Below, piece after piece: positions 35,695 to 44,644 of a DNA stretch of 64,000 nucleotides (position 1 is the stretch's first letter; the number at the start of each line of letters is the position of its first letter). This stretch comes from Arcicella rigui (lineage in GTDB: Bacteria; Bacteroidota; Bacteroidia; Cytophagales; Spirosomataceae). The notes beneath the pieces are model-generated. The model did not search any database, had not been told where the DNA came from, and saw only the letters and a list, made by a program, of their open reading frames with translations. A program made the position numbers and the translations under genes. The stretch is from NCBI RefSeq assembly GCF_034929435.1, contig NZ_JAYFUM010000021.1, positions 62,001-126,000 on the forward strand. Reading direction: 5' to 3'.

Positions 35695-36078
35695 TTAATC
35701 CAATTCGATTTCTTCGCCTTCTTTCAAAGGAGGAATGTCTAATCCAGAAATCAAGGCATCCATCTGAGCGGCATACTCTGCGGTATCGTCAATGAAAAAT
35801 TCTAAGTTCGGGATAATCCTTGCTTGGTTACGAATTCTATTGCCAAGAATACCTCTGATATGCTTTGTTTTTTCACGAATATCCTGTAATAAGCCTTGCT
35901 TATCTTTCGCTAACATAAAACTAAGATATACTCTGGCAATGGCTAAGTCGGGGGTCATTTTTACATCCGTAATCGTTACAAAGGCATTGCCTAAAGTATT
36001 ACGCATATCTTTTTGAAAAATATCGCTCAAATCTTGTTGAATTAATTTAGCGAACTGTTGTTGTCTCTTCGATTCCAT
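35695..36078 (-). CDS. rbfA: 30S ribosome-binding factor A
   Basis: 127 residues. RbfA binds the 30S subunit and promotes 16S rRNA 5' end maturation and cold adaptation. The KH-type fold is visible: MESKRQQQFAKLIQQDLSDIFQKDM, FVTITDVKMTPDLAIARVYLSFM, GNRIRNQARIIPNLEFFIDDTAEYAAQMDALI. It starts with ATG 36078 and lies 66 bases upstream of the permease gene on the same strand. Confidence 0.93.
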   Translation of the reverse strand: MESKRQQQFAKLIQQDLSDIFQKDMRNTLGNAFVTITDVKMTPDLAIARVYLSFMLAKDKQGLLQDIREKTKHIRGILGNRIRNQARIIPNLEFFIDDTAEYAAQMDALISGLDIPPLKEGEEIELD

Positions 36079-36095
36079 TTGTATTTGTCTTTCGG

Positions 36096-36260
36096 TTACT
36101 CAATGCCTTTATCTTCCCAGAAAACCGAGTTTGGAAGGGCTATCTTTTCAATAATCTCACAAATTTCGGAATAATTCTTGGATTCACCGTAAATTCGTAA
36201 AAAACTTGAATACCTTACTGCATTATGCTTAGTTTCTTTAGAGTAAACGCTGTTTACCAA
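36096..36260 (-). pseudogene. Possible coding remnant upstream of rbfA
   Basis: A 54-codon frame with no ATG (a TTG at 36260 is the only convenient start) that reads plausibly as protein: ...NAVRYSSFLRIYGESKNY SEICEIIEKIALPNSVFWEDKGIE then stop. The FLRIYGE segment resembles the first strand of DUF4279-like proteins, which continue much further, so this may be a truncated copy. It overlaps the start of the divergent membrane-protein gene and sits 17 bases before rbfA. Speculative. Confidence 0.3.
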
Positions 36261-37631
36261 ATTTTTAGTTTGTTGATTTTACTCATCCTTATCCGAATGC
36301 CTGTGTATTTGGTAGGATTACCCCAATTAATTCCAGAATTACAGTGGATGTTGGTCGGCGAACAAATTAATAAAGGTTTTGTGATGTATTCTGATATTTG
36401 GGATAATACCGCTCCTTTGTCGTCTTTGGTATATGCTGGGGTGGATGGTATTTTTGGGCGTTCGCAAGCGGCTTATCAAATTATTGCCCTGTTGGTTACT
36501 TATTTCCAAACTTTGTACTTTACAATAATGGTAAACAATCGAGATATTTTCGTAAAAAGAAATTATCTGCCCGGTTTGTTTTACTTGTTATTTATGAATA
36601 TTTCGTTCGACTGCTGTACGCTTTCGCCTGTGCTGATGGCTACTACTTTTGTACTGTTGGCGTTTGGTACTTTGGTAAAACAGATGAGTAGATTAGAGGC
36701 TACGGATGAAGTTTTTGAGATTGGTTTTTTTATCGGAATTGCCACGCTATTGTATCCACCAACGGGGATTTTTATTTTGTGGGCAACGGCTTCTCTCCTA
36801 TTTTTTAGTGGTGCAAACCTCCGCCAGCACTCACTTTCAATTTTTGGTTTTTTATTTCCTTTGCTTCTTACGGCTTTGTTTTTTTACTTAAATGGTACTT
36901 ACGAAGCATTTTACCGCAATTTTATTTCTTCGGTAATTCAAATCAGACAGTATAACTTGAATGATTTCCGTACTTTATTGGCTACTTTATTATTGCCAAT
37001 GGGCTTTGGCATTTTTGGCTTTTTACGCTTGGTAAATGCCGTTGGTTTCAATAACTACCAAGTACGATGCCAACAAGTAATGATGCTCTGGGGCATTACG
37101 GGGATTGTTTCTATTGGTTTAATGCCCTTTTTAGCTCCTATGCAGTTTATTATTTTTGTGCCACCTTTTGCTTTTTTTACGGTTAGTTATTTTAATAATT
37201 ACAAAAAAGCTTGGCTTGCCGAAATCATTTGTTTACTCTTATTCGCTGGAGTATTATTGATTCACTACCAAGCGGTATATTTCAAAGGCGTAGAGACGCT
37301 GGTACAATTGAAAAATCTGAAATTAAAAGAGGAAGACGAAGATGCAGCAATTCAGAATAAGAAAATTTTAGTTTTGGGCGAAGGTATGGAAGAGTACAAA
37401 AATAATTATGTAGCTACGCCTTATATCAACTGGAGTTTGGCAAAATATGAATTAGAGAATTTAGATAATTACGATAACGTGATAAGTATTCTTAGGAATT
37501 TCGAGAAAGATGCTCCAGAAATTATCATCGACAAAGTAAATCTCACGCCAAAATTATTCAAGCGAATTCCTGCTTTGGCAAGAAAGTATCACCCAGTCGG
37601 AAAAGGAATTTATGCTTTGGAACAAAAATAA
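36225..37631 (+). CDS. Polytopic membrane protein, GT-C-like
   Basis: 468 residues with about ten hydrophobic spans (residues 10-370) and a soluble C-terminus of about 90 residues ending ALARKYHPVGKGIYAL. An early loop PELQWMLVGEQINKGFVMYSDIWDNTAPLSSLVY resembles the first luminal loop of GT-C glycosyltransferases (acidic residue, 'G-x-x-x-Y-x-D' and a Pro), so a lipid-linked sugar transferase is plausible. No direct domain match is claimed. Confidence 0.7.
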   Translation: MLSFFRVNAVYQIFSLLILLILIRMPVYLVGLPQLIPELQWMLVGEQINKGFVMYSDIWDNTAPLSSLVYAGVDGIFGRSQAAYQIIALLVTYFQTLYFTIMVNNRDIFVKRNYLPGLFYLLFMNISFDCCTLSPVLMATTFVLLAFGTLVKQMSRLEATDEVFEIGFFIGIATLLYPPTGIFILWATASLLFFSGANLRQHSLSIFGFLFPLLLTALFFYLNGTYEAFYRNFISSVIQIRQYNLNDFRTLLATLLLPMGFGIFGFLRLVNAVGFNNYQVRCQQVMMLWGITGIVSIGLMPFLAPMQFIIFVPPFAFFTVSYFNNYKKAWLAEIICLLLFAGVLLIHYQAVYFKGVETLVQLKNLKLKEEDEDAAIQNKKILVLGEGMEEYKNNYVATPYINWSLAKYELENLDNYDNVISILRNFEKDAPEIIIDKVNLTPKLFKRIPALARKYHPVGKGIYALEQK

Positions 37632-37668
37632 AAAAAGCTCGTGTGAAGGAATTTCATACGAGCTTTTT
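37632..37668 (+). terminator. Terminator
   Basis: AAAAAGCTCGT...ACGAGCTTTTT with inner TGA/TCA pairing and a T-run. Confidence 0.85.
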
Positions 37669-37682
37669 ATTTGGTAATAAGT

Positions 37683-37796
37683 ATTAATTAGTGCAGTTAG
37701 CTGTAAGCTTTAGGCGAAAGGCAAAATATTTATTTTTTTAGGATAAAAAGTATTTTGCTTACTGCCTATTTCCTAAAGCAATACAATTAATTTAAT
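37683..37796. repeat. Long imperfect palindrome
   Basis: The left side contains ATTAATT, GCTTTAGG, AGGC and AAAATA words. The right side read in reverse complement repeats them in the same order with small gaps. The two arms are about 50 bases each. Similar word-built palindromes occur at 45691-45766 and 61850-61990. Confidence 0.55.
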
Positions 37797-37845
37797 GCTG
37801 CATCATTACATTATGAAAATCTAATCACTAATTACAAATCACAAC

Positions 37846-38286
37846 TTAACAAGGAATTTTATTGACTCTCAATTGGTGTCTTCCACCTTCAAATGCTGTT
37901 GTTAAAAATATCTTTGTAATTTCAATTGCTTCTTCTAAAGTAACAAAACGAGCAGGAATACATAAAACGTTGGCATCGTTGTGCAAACGAACCAATGAAG
38001 AAACTTCTGCATTCCAAGCCAAACCTGCACGGATTCCTTGGTGTTTATTGGCAGTAATGGCTACGCCATTGGCACTTCCGCACAACAAAATACCAAAAGT
38101 ATTTTCTTTGCTTTCTACCGACGAAGCTAAGGGATGTGCAAAGTCTGCGTAGTCGCAAGAGGCATTGCTGTATGGCCCAAAATCTTGTACTTCATAGCCC
38201 TCAGCACTTAAATATTTAATCAATTCGGTTTTGTATTCAAACCCTGCGTGGTCGCCACCGATGGCGATTTTTTTAATAAATTCCAT
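37846..38286 (-). CDS. rpiB: Ribose-5-phosphate isomerase B
   Basis: 146 residues, the usual RpiB length. Interconverts ribose 5-phosphate and ribulose 5-phosphate. N-terminal IAIGGDHAGFEYK, DYADFAHPLASSV, and the active-site Cys motif GILLCGSANGVAITANKHQGIRAGL are present. Divergent from the LOG-family gene. Confidence 0.93.
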   Translation of the reverse strand: MEFIKKIAIGGDHAGFEYKTELIKYLSAEGYEVQDFGPYSNASCDYADFAHPLASSVESKENTFGILLCGSANGVAITANKHQGIRAGLAWNAEVSSLVRLHNDANVLCIPARFVTLEEAIEITKIFLTTAFEGGRHQLRVNKIPC

Positions 38287-38346
38287 AAAAATTTATGTAT
38301 TTTAAATATCAAACGATTTTTTTCGTTACTTCAACCTATTCATTGA

Positions 38347-38354
38347 CAAATGTA
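38347..38354 (-). promoter_or_regulatory. Candidate -7 element of rpiB
   Basis: TACATTTG on the minus strand fits TAnnTTTG, 61 bases before the start codon. Confidence 0.35.
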
Positions 38355-38391
38355 CGGACTATTATAATATTTAAAACGAAAATTTAAAGCT

Positions 38392-39123
38392 ATGGCAGAG
38401 AGAGAAAATGAAAAACAAAGAACGTATGATGAAAAAATAAAAAAGGCATTTACCGACCACACTTGGGCTGAAATTCACTCGGAAGAATCTTGGAGAACTT
38501 TCAAAATCATGGCTGAGTTTGTAGAAGGCATCGACAAATTGGCAAAAATTGGCCCTTGTGTTTCTATTTTTGGTTCGGCACGCACCAAGCCTGATAGTCC
38601 TTATTATCAGATGGCTGAGGAAATTGCTTCAAAATTAGTCCGTCATGGCTACGGAGTTATTACGGGTGGCGGGCCGGGAATTATGGAAGCGGGCAACAAA
38701 GGAGCTAAACTGCAAGGTGGCAAATCTGTTGGATTGAACATTGAATTGCCTTTTGAACAAAAACCAAACGACTACATCGACCGTGACAAAAGTATCGACT
38801 TCGAGTACTTTTTTGTAAGAAAAGTAATGTTTGTGAAGTACTCGCAGGGTTTTATTATCATGCCGGGTGGTTTTGGTACTTTAGATGAAATGTTTGAATC
38901 AATCACTTTGATGCAAACACAAAAAATTGGTCGCTTTCCTGTGGTTTTGGTTGGAAAAAAATACTGGGGTGGCTTATTTGAATGGATTAAAGAAACCATG
39001 ATTTCAGAAGGCACAATCAGTCCAGATGATTTAGATTTAGTGTCTTTGGTAGATAACCCGACTGATGCTGTGAAAGTAATTGATGATTTTTATGGCAAAT
39101 ACTTACTAAAACCCAACTTTTAG
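38392..39123 (+). CDS. LOG-family (TIGR00730-type) protein
   Basis: 243 residues. Rossmann fold with FGSARTKPDSPYY, VITGGGPGIMEAGNKGA and PGGFGTLDEMFESITLMQT, the PGGxGTxxE signature of LOG enzymes that release free cytokinin bases or cleave nucleoside monophosphates. The N-terminal 40 residues are an extra helical stretch. The exact substrate in a non-plant-associated bacterium is uncertain. Confidence 0.88.
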   Translation: MAERENEKQRTYDEKIKKAFTDHTWAEIHSEESWRTFKIMAEFVEGIDKLAKIGPCVSIFGSARTKPDSPYYQMAEEIASKLVRHGYGVITGGGPGIMEAGNKGAKLQGGKSVGLNIELPFEQKPNDYIDRDKSIDFEYFFVRKVMFVKYSQGFIIMPGGFGTLDEMFESITLMQTQKIGRFPVVLVGKKYWGGLFEWIKETMISEGTISPDDLDLVSLVDNPTDAVKVIDDFYGKYLLKPNF

Positions 39124-39145
39124 TAAGCTGCGTTTGTTGGCATTA

Positions 39146-39185
39146 CAAAGCCAAGCCTTCTATCACTTTAGAAAGCTTGGCTTTG
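39146..39185 (+). terminator. Terminator after the LOG gene
   Basis: CAAAGCCAAGC...GCTTGGCTTTG with one mismatch in a 16-base stem, followed by a short T-rich tail. Confidence 0.75.
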
Positions 39186-39252
39186 TCTTTGATAGGGGGC
39201 GAATAGTTTTCAACTGTCAAAGAAAAAAACTACCATTCATCACATACTTTTG

Positions 39253-39282
39253 TTTGGTTCAGCAATAACTAAAGTAAATTTG
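39253..39282 (+). promoter_or_regulatory. Promoter of the TonB receptor operon
   Basis: TTTG (39253-39256), 18-base spacer, TAAATTTG (39275-39282). Both elements match the Bacteroidota consensus. Confidence 0.65.
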
Positions 39283-39318
39283 TACAATTCTAATACTTCT
39301 CGAAGTTTTTAGCATAAA

Positions 39319-39479
39319 ATGAGTAAGCAATTATCACATCAAAATAAATTATTTCAGTAAAATCATGCTCAAATTTCCAAAACAATCTTCCTTATTTATT
39401 TACAATTCATAACTAAATGAGTCTTTTCAGGTTCTTATTTTTAGTAATCCCAATTTCATTCAAAATTTTTAATTTATGA
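39319..39479 (+). other. Chain of three mini-ORFs in the receptor leader
   Basis: ATG frames of 13 (39319-39360), 15 (39365-39412) and 20 codons (39417-39479) follow each other with 4-base gaps. The last encodes a hydrophobic peptide (MSLFRFLFLVIPISFKIFNL) whose TGA overlaps the receptor ATG as ATGA. Such frames arise by chance in AT-rich DNA. Confidence 0.35.
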
Positions 39480-41890
39480 AAAACCTTATTCCTAAATCCT
39501 TACTTGTGTTAATTCTTTTCTTGCCACTGGGTGTGTTCGCTCAAGCCGACAAGCTTACGGTGAGTGGGTATATAAAAGATAACAAAAATGGCGAAGGACT
39601 CATCGGAGCTTCTGTTTTTGTAAAAGAATTACTAACAGGTACAACTACCAATACTTATGGTTTTTACTCGCTGACTTTACCAAAAGGAAAATACACACTT
39701 GTTATTAGCTCGGTCGGTTACCGAAAATCAATCAAAGAAGTAAAACTAAATGACCAAAATGTTACGCTGAATGTTGAAGTACAAGAAGACGGTCAAGAAT
39801 TGGCGGAAGTAATTGTTTCTGCCAAAAGAGAAGACGACAACGTTCAAAAAGTGGAAATGTCGGTCAATAAAGTAGAAATGAAAACCATCAAAAAAATTCC
39901 TGCTTTGTTGGGTGAAGTAGATTTGGTGCGTGCTATTCAATTGTTGCCGGGCGTTTCAACCGTTGGTGAAGGAGCAAGTGGCTTCAATGTTCGTGGCGGT
40001 AGCGTTGACCAAAACTTAATTCTCTTAGATGACGCTCCAGTGTACAACTCTTCTCACCTTTTTGGGTTTTTCTCTATTTTCAATCCTGATGCTGTAAAAG
40101 ACGTAAAACTCATCAAAGGCGGTATTCCTGCCCAATACGGCGGACGTGGTGCATCTATTTTGGATGTAAGAATGAAAGAAGGAAATGCAAAAAAATTAGA
40201 AATCAATGGCGGTATTGGAGCAATTTTTAGCCGTATTTCTATCGAAGCCCCGATTGTAAAAGATAAGGCTTCGTTTATCGTTGCGGCTCGTCGTTCATAC
40301 ATTGATATTCTGGCAAAACCATTTTTGACAGGCGACAACGCCAACTCAAAATTCAATTTTTATGATTTAACTGCCAAAGTAAATTATAATATCGACCAAA
40401 ATAATACTGTGTTTTTATCGGGATACTTTGGTAGAGATGTATTCGGAAATCAGTTTGGTTTCAATTGGGGAAACAGTACTCTTTCGGCTCGTTGGAATCA
40501 TGTATTTAGCTCGAAATTATTCTTGAACTCTACGGCTTTTTATAGTAATTACGACTATTTGCTGGATTCAGACTTAGAAAACAAACGCCCAAACAATGCT
40601 TTCAGATGGACTTCAAACATCGAAAACCTAAGTTTCAAGCCTGACTTTACTTATTATATCAATCCAGAAAATACTTTAACTTTTGGTGGACAAATTTTGA
40701 ATTATGACTTTACGCCGGGTTCTGCTTCGGCAAGTTCAAATGGCGATGTTCGTACTTTTGGTTCTGCTCCTAAAAATGCCGTAGAGTACTCGGCTTATGT
40801 GGGTAATGAAATGAAAGTATCTTCAAAGCTTTCTTTACAATATGGCGTTCGTTTTTCAAGATACGATTATACCAGTAAAGAAGATTTTTATTACGAGCGT
40901 TTCAAAGTGGGCATTTCGGATGAATTTCCTTCGGGCTACGACATCCTTACAAAAGCCAACAACAAAAATAAAGTATTGCAGACGTACCAAAACTTTGAAC
41001 CAAGATTCAGTCTGAAATTAGAAACAGGCGAAAACAGTTCGTTTAAAGCAAGTTACAACCGCATGGCTCAGTACATTCACTTGATGTCGAACACGGCAGC
41101 CTCTACGCCTCTGGATGTTTGGACTTCAAGTACCAACAATATCAAACCTCAATTAATCGACCAAGTGGCTTTAGGTTTCTTTAAAAATCTAAATAATAAT
41201 GCTTACGAAACATCGGTAGAAATTTATTACAAAGAATTACAAAACCAAATTGACTACGCCGACCGTGCAGATTTATTCTTGAACCCTGAATTTGAAAAAG
41301 ACTTGATGTTCGGAAAAGGACGTGCCTACGGTTTGGAATTATACGGTAAGAAAAACAAAGGTAAACTTACGGGTTGGGTAAGTTATACTTTGGCTCGTAC
41401 CGAACGTAAAGTTGAAGGCTTGAACAATGGCAATTGGTATCTGAATCGCTACGACCGTACACATACACTGAATGTAGTAGCACAATACGAATTGAATAAA
41501 AAATGGAGCTTCGGCGGTAATTTTGCCTTTATCACGGGTGTTCCTTACTCTTTGGGCAAAGCTCAGGGCTATTACGAAGGATTGGCTTTTGGAATTACAG
41601 ACAATGGTGTTAGAGGAAACGTAAGAGTCCCGTCGTATCACCGTTTGGATATTTCGGCTACAAAAAAGAACAAAAAAGCACTCTTTGGCAAAGGCGAATC
41701 TGAATGGGTATTTTCTGTGTATAACTTATACAATCGTAGAAATCCATTCTCGATTTATACACAACCAAAAGACCAGACCGTTACGGGAACTGGTGTACAA
41801 CAAGGCGTAGGATTAGTACAAAACGAAGCTGTACGATTGTCAATCATTGGTTCATTTATTCCAGCCATTACCTATAATTTCAAATTCTAA
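39476..41890 (+). CDS. TonB-dependent receptor with carboxypeptidase-regulatory-like domain
   Basis: 804 residues. Signal peptide ending FAQ (about 1-22), a carboxypeptidase-like regulatory domain (about 25-110, KLTVSGYIKDNKNGEGLIGASV), plug domain (about 125-230, with FNVRGGSVDQNLILLDDAPVYN), then a beta-barrel whose C-terminus ends with a terminal aromatic (YNFKF). It lacks the SusC signature and is paired with a DUF4249 protein (next gene, 24 bases), a common Bacteroidota pairing for import of unknown substrates. Confidence 0.92.
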   Translation: MKNLIPKSLLVLILFLPLGVFAQADKLTVSGYIKDNKNGEGLIGASVFVKELLTGTTTNTYGFYSLTLPKGKYTLVISSVGYRKSIKEVKLNDQNVTLNVEVQEDGQELAEVIVSAKREDDNVQKVEMSVNKVEMKTIKKIPALLGEVDLVRAIQLLPGVSTVGEGASGFNVRGGSVDQNLILLDDAPVYNSSHLFGFFSIFNPDAVKDVKLIKGGIPAQYGGRGASILDVRMKEGNAKKLEINGGIGAIFSRISIEAPIVKDKASFIVAARRSYIDILAKPFLTGDNANSKFNFYDLTAKVNYNIDQNNTVFLSGYFGRDVFGNQFGFNWGNSTLSARWNHVFSSKLFLNSTAFYSNYDYLLDSDLENKRPNNAFRWTSNIENLSFKPDFTYYINPENTLTFGGQILNYDFTPGSASASSNGDVRTFGSAPKNAVEYSAYVGNEMKVSSKLSLQYGVRFSRYDYTSKEDFYYERFKVGISDEFPSGYDILTKANNKNKVLQTYQNFEPRFSLKLETGENSSFKASYNRMAQYIHLMSNTAASTPLDVWTSSTNNIKPQLIDQVALGFFKNLNNNAYETSVEIYYKELQNQIDYADRADLFLNPEFEKDLMFGKGRAYGLELYGKKNKGKLTGWVSYTLARTERKVEGLNNGNWYLNRYDRTHTLNVVAQYELNKKWSFGGNFAFITGVPYSLGKAQGYYEGLAFGITDNGVRGNVRVPSYHRLDISATKKNKKALFGKGESEWVFSVYNLYNRRNPFSIYTQPKDQTVTGTGVQQGVGLVQNEAVRLSIIGSFIPAITYNFKF

Positions 41891-41914
41891 AATCAGTTTC
41901 AACGATTATCAATT

Positions 41915-42838
41915 ATGAAATCATTCATCAAACATATAGGTTCTTTACTACTCGGTTTATCTTTAATGAGTTGTGAAGATGTTATTCAGTTAGACGTTCC
42001 AGAAACAGAAAAGTACTTGGTGGTAGAAGGTACAATTACTGACCAAGCTGGCGAACAAATTATTAAACTTAGTGAATCGCAAGCTTTATTAAGTAGCGAT
42101 ATGCCCAAAGCTATTACCAACGCCGTTGTGAAAGTAACCGACAATACGGGTAAAGTATATGAGTTTAAGGACACGCAAAATCAAGGAATTTATAAATGGA
42201 CACCAAGTTCAGCCAACGACATCATGGGTAAAATTGGTAATACTTATACCCTGCAAGTTACCAGTGCTGGCGAAACATTTAAGGCTATATCAGAATTGAG
42301 AAGAGTACCTAAAATTGATTCGATTGTCTATAAATACGAAGATAGTCCATCGCCAAATCAAACAGGCGACGACAAACCTAAAGAAGGCTACGAAGCTAAT
42401 TTTTATGCCAACGATTTTGTAGGAGTTGGCGATTGTTACCGCATTAAAGTTTATAAAAATGGAAAACTTTTCAGTGGAGCAGAAAATATCGTTATTGCTT
42501 ATGATGCCATCGCCAACAAAAGTAAAGTAGGCGACGGTCTGATGTTTATTTTACCACTTCGCCGTGCTATCAGCCCAGAATTGTATCAAGAAAACGATAA
42601 AGTAAAAGTTGAACTCAATTCCATTACAGAAGCTCATTTTGATTTCTGGACACAGCTACGCACCGAACTCAATAACACAGGTTTGTTTGCAACGCCATCT
42701 GCCCGAATTCCTTGTAATGTGATAAATACCAATCCGAACTCAAGCAAAAAAGCAGCAGGCTGGTTTGGTACTTCTGCCGTAACGTCATTGGAAGTAACCA
42801 TTGATAAAAATAAAGCAGTAGCTGAATTTAATGATTAG
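41915..42838 (+). CDS. DUF4249 family lipoprotein
   Basis: 307 residues. Lipobox LMSC (Cys about residue 20) directly followed by EDVIQLDVPETEKYLVVEGTIT, the typical start of DUF4249 proteins. The remainder is beta-rich with a C-terminal FDFWTQLRTELNNTGLFATPSARIPCNV segment characteristic of the family. Probably an accessory outer-membrane lipoprotein of the TonB receptor. Confidence 0.85.
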   Translation: MKSFIKHIGSLLLGLSLMSCEDVIQLDVPETEKYLVVEGTITDQAGEQIIKLSESQALLSSDMPKAITNAVVKVTDNTGKVYEFKDTQNQGIYKWTPSSANDIMGKIGNTYTLQVTSAGETFKAISELRRVPKIDSIVYKYEDSPSPNQTGDDKPKEGYEANFYANDFVGVGDCYRIKVYKNGKLFSGAENIVIAYDAIANKSKVGDGLMFILPLRRAISPELYQENDKVKVELNSITEAHFDFWTQLRTELNNTGLFATPSARIPCNVINTNPNSSKKAAGWFGTSAVTSLEVTIDKNKAVAEFND

Positions 42839-42985
42839 ATTTGTGGAATAATATGGCTTTGGCTGTTAGTAGCCAGCTTTCGGATTGCGGTTCTCGGCTA
42901 TTGACTATAATATTAGCTTTGTGTTGTTTTTACTATTACCGAAAGCAGACATCCGATAGCCGACTACCAACCAAAAAATAAAAAT
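42839..42985. repeat. Spacer with imperfect palindrome
   Basis: GCTTTCGG at about 42878-42885 and CCGAAAGC at about 42938-42945 oppose each other, as do GGCTGTTAGTAGCC-like and GGCTAnC words on the outer sides. No terminator T-run and no gene. Confidence 0.45.
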
Positions 42986-43243
42986 ATGGAAACCAAACAA
43001 AAAAATAATCCATTGCATGGAGTAACCTTAGAAAATATCGTGAACCATTTAGTGGCTTATTACGGTTGGCAAAAATTAGGTGAGTTAATTAATATTCGTT
43101 GCTTTAATTACGACCCAAACGTAAAATCAAGTTTATCTTTTTTAAGAAAAACGCCTTGGGCAAGAACGAAAGTAGAGCTTTTGTATTTGAAAAGTTTGAG
43201 AGATATTGCCAAAGCAGAAAAGGCTTCAAAGGCTAATACTTAA
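42986..43243 (+). CDS. VF530-family DNA-binding-like protein
   Basis: 85 residues, the usual size of VF530 (DUF2132) proteins. Family core: NPLHGVTLENIVNHLVAYYGWQKLGELINIRCFNYDPNVKSSLSFLRKTPWARTKVELLYL. The fold resembles a small nucleic-acid-binding protein; biological role is unknown. Confidence 0.88.
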   Translation: METKQKNNPLHGVTLENIVNHLVAYYGWQKLGELINIRCFNYDPNVKSSLSFLRKTPWARTKVELLYLKSLRDIAKAEKASKANT

Positions 43244-43287
43244 AAAATCTTCAAATCTTTTTAAATTTGATAAATAAAGTACAATTT

Positions 43288-43322
43288 TGTAAAGTCATCG
43301 CTATTGTAGCGATGACTTTACA
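43288..43322. terminator. Strong hairpin after the VF530 gene
   Basis: A perfect 16-base stem (TGTAAAGTCATCGCTA) with a 3-base loop. Only a short T-rich tail, so a terminator of medium quality. Confidence 0.7.
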
Positions 43323-43461
43323 TTTTAATGACAGACACCGACAAAATTCAGTAATTGAAAATTACAAAAAGACAATCACGTGGACGAAATCAAAACGCCA
43401 CTCCTTCGTTATTACAAAAACACATAGCAAAAAAAGTAACTAAAACTTACGGCTATTTACG

Positions 43462-44631
43462 ATGAATCTCAAAAAACTCAATATTTCACCTACACAAACG
43501 CTACAAAATGCTGGTTGGGAATGGATGCTTGGCGAAAACACATTGCCTTATATTACTGATGAAATGATTATTGTTTCTGAACAAGAAGCTGAAAATTACT
43601 TTAATGCCGTTAATCAATTGTATGAAATGTATATTGAGGCGGCTCAATACGTAGTTGAAAATGAACTTTTTGAGGAACTGGGCATTCCGCAGAACCTTGT
43701 AAAATTGGTCAAGTATTCTTGGGAAAATGATAATCACTGGCATCTTTACGGTCGCTTCGACTTGAGCGGTGGCTTAGATGGAAAACCCATCAAATTAATT
43801 GAATTTAATGCCGATACTGCCACTTGCATTCCAGAAACAGCCGTGGTGCAATGGGCTTCGCTAAAAGCCAATGGCTTAGATGAAAGTTCACAATTCAATA
43901 CTTTATATGAAGCTTTGGTTGAACAACTAAAAGAAGTAAAACGCCAAAATCCGGTACTTACGCCTACTTTGCTAATATCTACGATGGAAGGATTTCCGGA
44001 AGACGATACCAATATGCAAGTACTGGGCGAAGCAGCCTTGGAAGCAGGTTTTGAAGTAGCTTTTGAAAACATAGAAAATGTAGAATTTTCGCCGCTTGAA
44101 GGTATTTTCAAACAAAGTGAGTATGATGGTAGCTTTACGAGATACGATTTCTGGTTTAAGCTCGTTCCTTGGGAATACATTGGTTGGGACGAACCCGAAT
44201 TGACAGAAATACTCACAAAATTGGTTTACGATAAAAAAGTAATTATTCTAAATCCTGCTTATACTTTGCTTTTTCAATCGAAAGGAATTTTAAAAATACT
44301 TTGGCAATTATTCCCCAATCATCCTTTGTTGTTGGCAACAGACAACAAACCTTTGGCGAACAAAACTTGCGTACAAAAAGTACTTTTCGGCAGAGAAGGA
44401 GCTAATGTAAAAATCCTTTCTGAAGTTGGAAATACCATTGAAGCCAAAGAAGGAGAATATTTTGAACAAGCCTCAGTTTATCAAGAATTCACCGAATTTT
44501 TGAGCGACCCCCAAGGTAATTATTATCAAGCAGGCGTATTTTTTGCAGGTGAAGCTTGTGGTTTAGGTTTTAGAAAAGGAGGAAAAATCATCGACAATAC
44601 TGCTCAATTTTGTGGGCATATTGTAGCATAA
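43462..44631 (+). CDS. Glutathionylspermidine synthase-like ATP-grasp ligase
   Basis: 389 residues: the C-terminal synthetase half of GspS only (YgiC/YjfC-like), without the N-terminal amidase. Motifs include LFEELGIPQNLVKLVKYSW, HWHLYGRFDLSG, IKLIEFNADTATCIPETAVVQW and the C-terminal GEYFEQASVYQEFTEF...GVFFAGEACGLGFRKGGKIIDN. The substrate (a polyamine or peptide joined to an acid) is unproven. A YheT-like hydrolase follows after 13 bases. Confidence 0.85.
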   Translation: MNLKKLNISPTQTLQNAGWEWMLGENTLPYITDEMIIVSEQEAENYFNAVNQLYEMYIEAAQYVVENELFEELGIPQNLVKLVKYSWENDNHWHLYGRFDLSGGLDGKPIKLIEFNADTATCIPETAVVQWASLKANGLDESSQFNTLYEALVEQLKEVKRQNPVLTPTLLISTMEGFPEDDTNMQVLGEAALEAGFEVAFENIENVEFSPLEGIFKQSEYDGSFTRYDFWFKLVPWEYIGWDEPELTEILTKLVYDKKVIILNPAYTLLFQSKGILKILWQLFPNHPLLLATDNKPLANKTCVQKVLFGREGANVKILSEVGNTIEAKEGEYFEQASVYQEFTEFLSDPQGNYYQAGVFFAGEACGLGFRKGGKIIDNTAQFCGHIVA

Positions 44632-44644
44632 AAAATTGTCAACA

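Larger units (their letters stand above)
39124..39475. other. Gene-free leader of the TonB receptor gene
   Basis: 352 bases. It begins with a terminator (39146-39185), then a complete Bacteroidota promoter (39253-39282), and then a leader of about 190 bases that holds three small ATG frames in tandem. No other gene was seen. Confidence 0.6.

Noticed and set aside
43746..44216. 156-codon frame antisense to the glutathionylspermidine-synthase-like gene
   Set aside because: Complete overlap with a well-supported gene; composition (Ser/Lys/Pro-rich) is typical of an antisense shadow.
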